A stretch of 15,402 nt of DNA from Oscillospiraceae bacterium (GTDB lineage Bacteria; Bacillota_A; Clostridia; Oscillospirales; Ruminococcaceae). The position numbers were made by a program, and so were the translations under genes. The stretch lies in the NCBI GenBank assembly GCA_900766795.1, contig CAAFWX010000121.1, positions 1 to 15,402 of the forward strand, written 5' to 3'. A model generated the notes under the pieces. The model had not been told where the DNA came from, did no database searches, and was given only the letters and a program-made list of their open reading frames with translations. Shown piece after piece: positions 12,482 through 15,402 of this stretch (its first letter is position 1; each line of letters opens with the position of its first letter).

Positions 12482-15402
12482 ATGGTGAATCTAAAGACTG
12501 TAAAGCTCGGTAAGAACGAACGTCAGACCTTCTCCAGAATCAATGAAGTTATTGACATGCCAAACCTCATTGGTATTCAGAAGGAATCCTACGAATGGTT
12601 CCTTAACGAAGGTATCAGGGAGGTTTTCAGGGATGTTTCCCCGATTGTCGATTCTAACGGAAAGTTTGAGCTTTCCTTTACCGACTTCCACCTCGATTCC
12701 AAGACCAAGTATACCATTGAGGAGTGCAAGGAGCGCGACGCTACCTATGCTGCACCCTTACGCGTAACCGCCAGACTCCTGAACAAGGAAACCGGCGAAA
12801 TCATGGATAACGAGATATACATGGGCGACCTTCCGCTCATGACCGACAGCGGTACTTTTGTCATCAACGGCTCGGAGCGTGTTGTTGTTTCCCAACTCGT
12901 CCGTTCCCCCGGCGTATACTACGCATTCGAGAACGACAAGAGCGGTAAGAAGCTGTTCAAGACCACCGTTATCCCCAACCGCGGCGCGTGGATTGAGCTT
13001 GAGATGGATTCCAACGACGTGTTCTATGTTCGTATCGACAAGAACAGAAAGTTTGCGGCAACCACCTTCCTGCGTGCCCTCGGTCTTTCCAGCAGAGAAG
13101 CGCTCATTGAGAAGTTCGGTGAGGACGCAAGAATCATCTCCACCATCGACAGCGGCAAGGACGGCACCCAGAACGAGGAGGAAGCGCTCCTCGAGGTTTA
13201 CAGAAAGCTCCGCCCCGGCGAGCCTGCTACCGTTGAGTCCGCGAGAAACACTCTCAACAACCTCTTCTTCGACCCCAAGAGATATGACCTTTCCCGCTTC
13301 GGAAGATACAAGTACAACAAGAAGCTTGCTCTCTCCGAGCGTATCGTAAACTACATTGCTGCCGAAACCGTTATTGCGCCCCTCACAGGTGAGATTCTCT
13401 GCGAGGAGGGCGATGTTATCACCCGCGAGATGGCGCTTGCTATCCAGAATGCGGGCGTGCTTGAAATGAGCATAATCCGCACAGAGGATAACGGCGAAAC
13501 CAAGACCGTTAAGGTTGTCGGCAACGGCATGGTTGACATCAAGTGCTTTGTCGGCGATATGGAGGTTGAAAGCCTCGGTATCAACGAGCAGGTTAAGTTC
13601 AGCGTGCTCGCTTCCCTCATGGAAGAAGCAGACGGCGATAACGAAAAGCTCAGAGAGCTTATCGGCGAGAACGCAGAAACTCTTATCCCGAAGCACATCA
13701 CGCTTGACGATATTTATGCTTCCGTCGGCTATTTCATGAACCTTTGCGAGGGAGTTGGCGTGGTTGACGATATCGACCACCTCGGCAACAGACGTATCCG
13801 CTCTGTCGGCGAGCTGCTTCAGAACCAGTTCAGAATCGGCTTCACTCGTATGGAGCGTATCATTCGCGAGAGAATGGGACTTCAGGGCAACGACTCTGAG
13901 AAGGTTTCTCCCGCAACCCTCATCAACGCGCGTCAGGTAATCGCCGCAATGAAGGAGTTCTTCGGTTCTTCTCCGCTTTCCCAGTTCATGGACCAGAACA
14001 ACCCTCTTGCAGAGCTTACCCACAAGCGCCGTCTGTCCTCTCTCGGTCCGGGCGGTCTGTCCCGTGACAGAGCGGGATTCGAGGTTCGTGACGTTCACTA
14101 CTCCCACTACGGAAGAATGTGTCCTATCGAAACTCCCGAAGGTCCTAACATCGGACTTATCTCCTACCTCGCAACTTTCGCTAAGATAAATGTATACGGC
14201 TTCATCGAGGCTCCCTACCGCAAGGTGGACAAGGCAACAGGCAAGGTATTGGACGAGGTTGTTTACATGACCGCTGACGTTGAGGACAACTACGTTGTCG
14301 CACAGGCAAACGAGCCTCTCGACGAGAACGGCTGCTTCGCAAGACCCCGCGTAAACGCACGCTGCCGCGACGCAATCCTTGAGATTGAGCGCGAAAAGGT
14401 TGACTTCATGGACGTATCCCCCAAGATGGTTGTGTCTGTGGCAACCGCGATGATTCCGTTCCTCGAGAACGATGACGCGAACCGTGCGCTTATGGGTGCG
14501 AACATGCAGCGTCAGGCAGTTCCGCTTATGGTGACAGAAAACCCCATTGTCGGCACAGGTATCGAGTACAAGGCTGCCGTTGATTCGGGTGTTGTCGTAT
14601 GCGCAAAGGAGGAAGGCGTCGTGACAGAGGTCAGCGCTGACCGCATTGTCATCACCAACGACCTCGGCGTTGAGCATATGTACAAGCTCATCAAGTTCAA
14701 GAGAAGCAACCAGGGCAACTGCGTAAACCAGCGTCCCATTGTAAGCAAGGGCGAGCGCGTAAGCAAGGGCGATGTTATCGCCGACGGCCCCGCTACCAAG
14801 ATGGGCGAGATTGCCCTCGGAAAGAACGCTCTCATCGGCTTCATGACATGGGAGGGCTACAACTACGAGGACGCAGTTCTCATCAACGAGAAGCTTGTCT
14901 ACAACGATGTTTACACATCTATCCACATTGAAGAATACGAACTCGAGTGCCGCGAAACAAAGCTCGGTCCCGAGGAGATTACAAGAGATATCCCGAACCT
15001 CTCCGACGACGTTCTCAAAGACCTTGACGAGCGCGGTATTATCCGTATCGGCGCAGAGGTTCACAGCGGCGACATTCTGGTTGGTAAGGTTTCTCCCAAG
15101 GGCGAAACCGACCTCACCGCAGAGGAGAAGCTGCTTCGCGCAATCTTCGGCGAAAAGGCGCGCGAGGTGCGCGACAACTCCCTGAAGCTGCCCCACGGCG
15201 TAAGTGGTATCGTTGTTGACGTTATGGTGTTCAACCGCGAGAACTGCGACGAGCTGGCTCCCGGCGTAAACGAAAAGGTTCGCGTTTACATCGCGCAGAA
15301 GCGTAAGATTTCCGTCGGTGATAAGATGGCGGGCCGTCACGGTAACAAGGGCGTCGTTTCCAGAATACTCAAGCAGGAGGATATGCCTTTCCTGCCCGAC
15401 GG
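12482..15402 (+). CDS. rpoB: RNA polymerase beta subunit, N-terminal ~973 residues (3' end outside window)
   Basis: The beta subunit of RNA polymerase, open through the window end (973 codons plus 2 nt). Family blocks in order are the N-terminal [43 protein letters not shown], the fork/rifampicin region from F494 ([18 protein letters not shown]), [58 protein letters not shown], and [17 protein letters not shown] near the end. The rifampicin-contact residues equivalent to E. coli D516, H526 and S531 are present as D504, H514 and S519, while the position of Q510 is Pro (P498). The ATG is 11 nt after AAGGAG. No stop is reached. rplJ-rplL do not precede it; the upstream neighbour is the ParA-ComFB pair, separated by a terminator and rpoB's own strong promoter. 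Confidence 0.99.
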   Translation, partial: MVNLKTVKLGKNERQTFSRINEVIDMPNLIGIQKESYEWFLNEGIREVFRDVSPIVDSNGKFELSFTDFHLDSKTKYTIEECKERDATYAAPLRVTARLLNKETGEIMDNEIYMGDLPLMTDSGTFVINGSERVVVSQLVRSPGVYYAFENDKSGKKLFKTTVIPNRGAWIELEMDSNDVFYVRIDKNRKFAATTFLRALGLSSREALIEKFGEDARIISTIDSGKDGTQNEEEALLEVYRKLRPGEPATVESARNTLNNLFFDPKRYDLSRFGRYKYNKKLALSERIVNYIAAETVIAPLTGEILCEEGDVITREMALAIQNAGVLEMSIIRTEDNGETKTVKVVGNGMVDIKCFVGDMEVESLGINEQVKFSVLASLMEEADGDNEKLRELIGENAETLIPKHITLDDIYASVGYFMNLCEGVGVVDDIDHLGNRRIRSVGELLQNQFRIGFTRMERIIRERMGLQGNDSEKVSPATLINARQVIAAMKEFFGSSPLSQFMDQNNPLAELTHKRRLSSLGPGGLSRDRAGFEVRDVHYSHYGRMCPIETPEGPNIGLISYLATFAKINVYGFIEAPYRKVDKATGKVLDEVVYMTADVEDNYVVAQANEPLDENGCFARPRVNARCRDAILEIEREKVDFMDVSPKMVVSVATAMIPFLENDDANRALMGANMQRQAVPLMVTENPIVGTGIEYKAAVDSGVVVCAKEEGVVTEVSADRIVITNDLGVEHMYKLIKFKRSNQGNCVNQRPIVSKGERVSKGDVIADGPATKMGEIALGKNALIGFMTWEGYNYEDAVLINEKLVYNDVYTSIHIEEYELECRETKLGPEEITRDIPNLSDDVLKDLDERGIIRIGAEVHSGDILVGKVSPKGETDLTAEEKLLRAIFGEKAREVRDNSLKLPHGVSGIVVDVMVFNRENCDELAPGVNEKVRVYIAQKRKISVGDKMAGRHGNKGVVSRILKQEDMPFLPD

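Noticed and set aside
12758..15340. Very long open frame of 860 codons on the minus strand opposite rpoB
   Set aside because: It is wholly antisense to rpoB, whose conserved blocks fill the + strand. Its translation has no domain sense, and it arises from the codon bias of a highly expressed gene.

Overview
The window reads as a chromosomal segment of a Clostridia member, most likely Oscillospirales/Ruminococcus-like. This is inferred from the moderately high G+C coding style, the strong AGGAGG ribosome sites, and the Firmicutes-type RNase M5, delta subunit and RpoB. No database search was possible. Every supported gene lies on the + strand. There are no rRNA or tRNA genes, mobile elements or CRISPR arrays.

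Region 1 (1-1000): the 3' third of alaS, ending in a hairpin. Region 2 (1067-7604): eight tightly packed genes that look like one long operon. In order they are a small tail-anchored membrane protein, a HIT-family hydrolase, holA (DNA polymerase III delta), rnmV (RNase M5), an MBOAT O-acyltransferase, a DHHW/AlgJ-like partner, an RluA-type pseudouridine synthase and a small lipoprotein. Housekeeping nucleic-acid genes therefore flank a two-gene module for acetylating an extracellular polymer.

Region 3 (7605-12149) is the most interesting part. A strong promoter is followed by a terminator-like leader hairpin and then a YcgR-like PilZ protein. Next is a membrane diguanylate cyclase with extracytoplasmic sensor, PAS and GGDEF domains. 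A hairpin/terminator follows, and then a translationally coupled pair: a ParA/Soj-type ATPase and a protein with a ComFB-like domain behind a lysine/alanine-rich tail. PilZ, GGDEF and (in cyanobacteria) ComFB domains are all linked to cyclic di-GMP. This looks like a compact c-di-GMP locus in which a ComFB-like protein occupies the place ParB usually has beside ParA.

Region 4 (12110-15402): a good intrinsic terminator, an AT-rich intergenic stretch, a near-consensus extended -10 promoter, a leader of about 115 nt with an attenuator-like hairpin, and the first ~973 codons of rpoB, cut by the window end. rpoB is not preceded by rplJ/rplL here.
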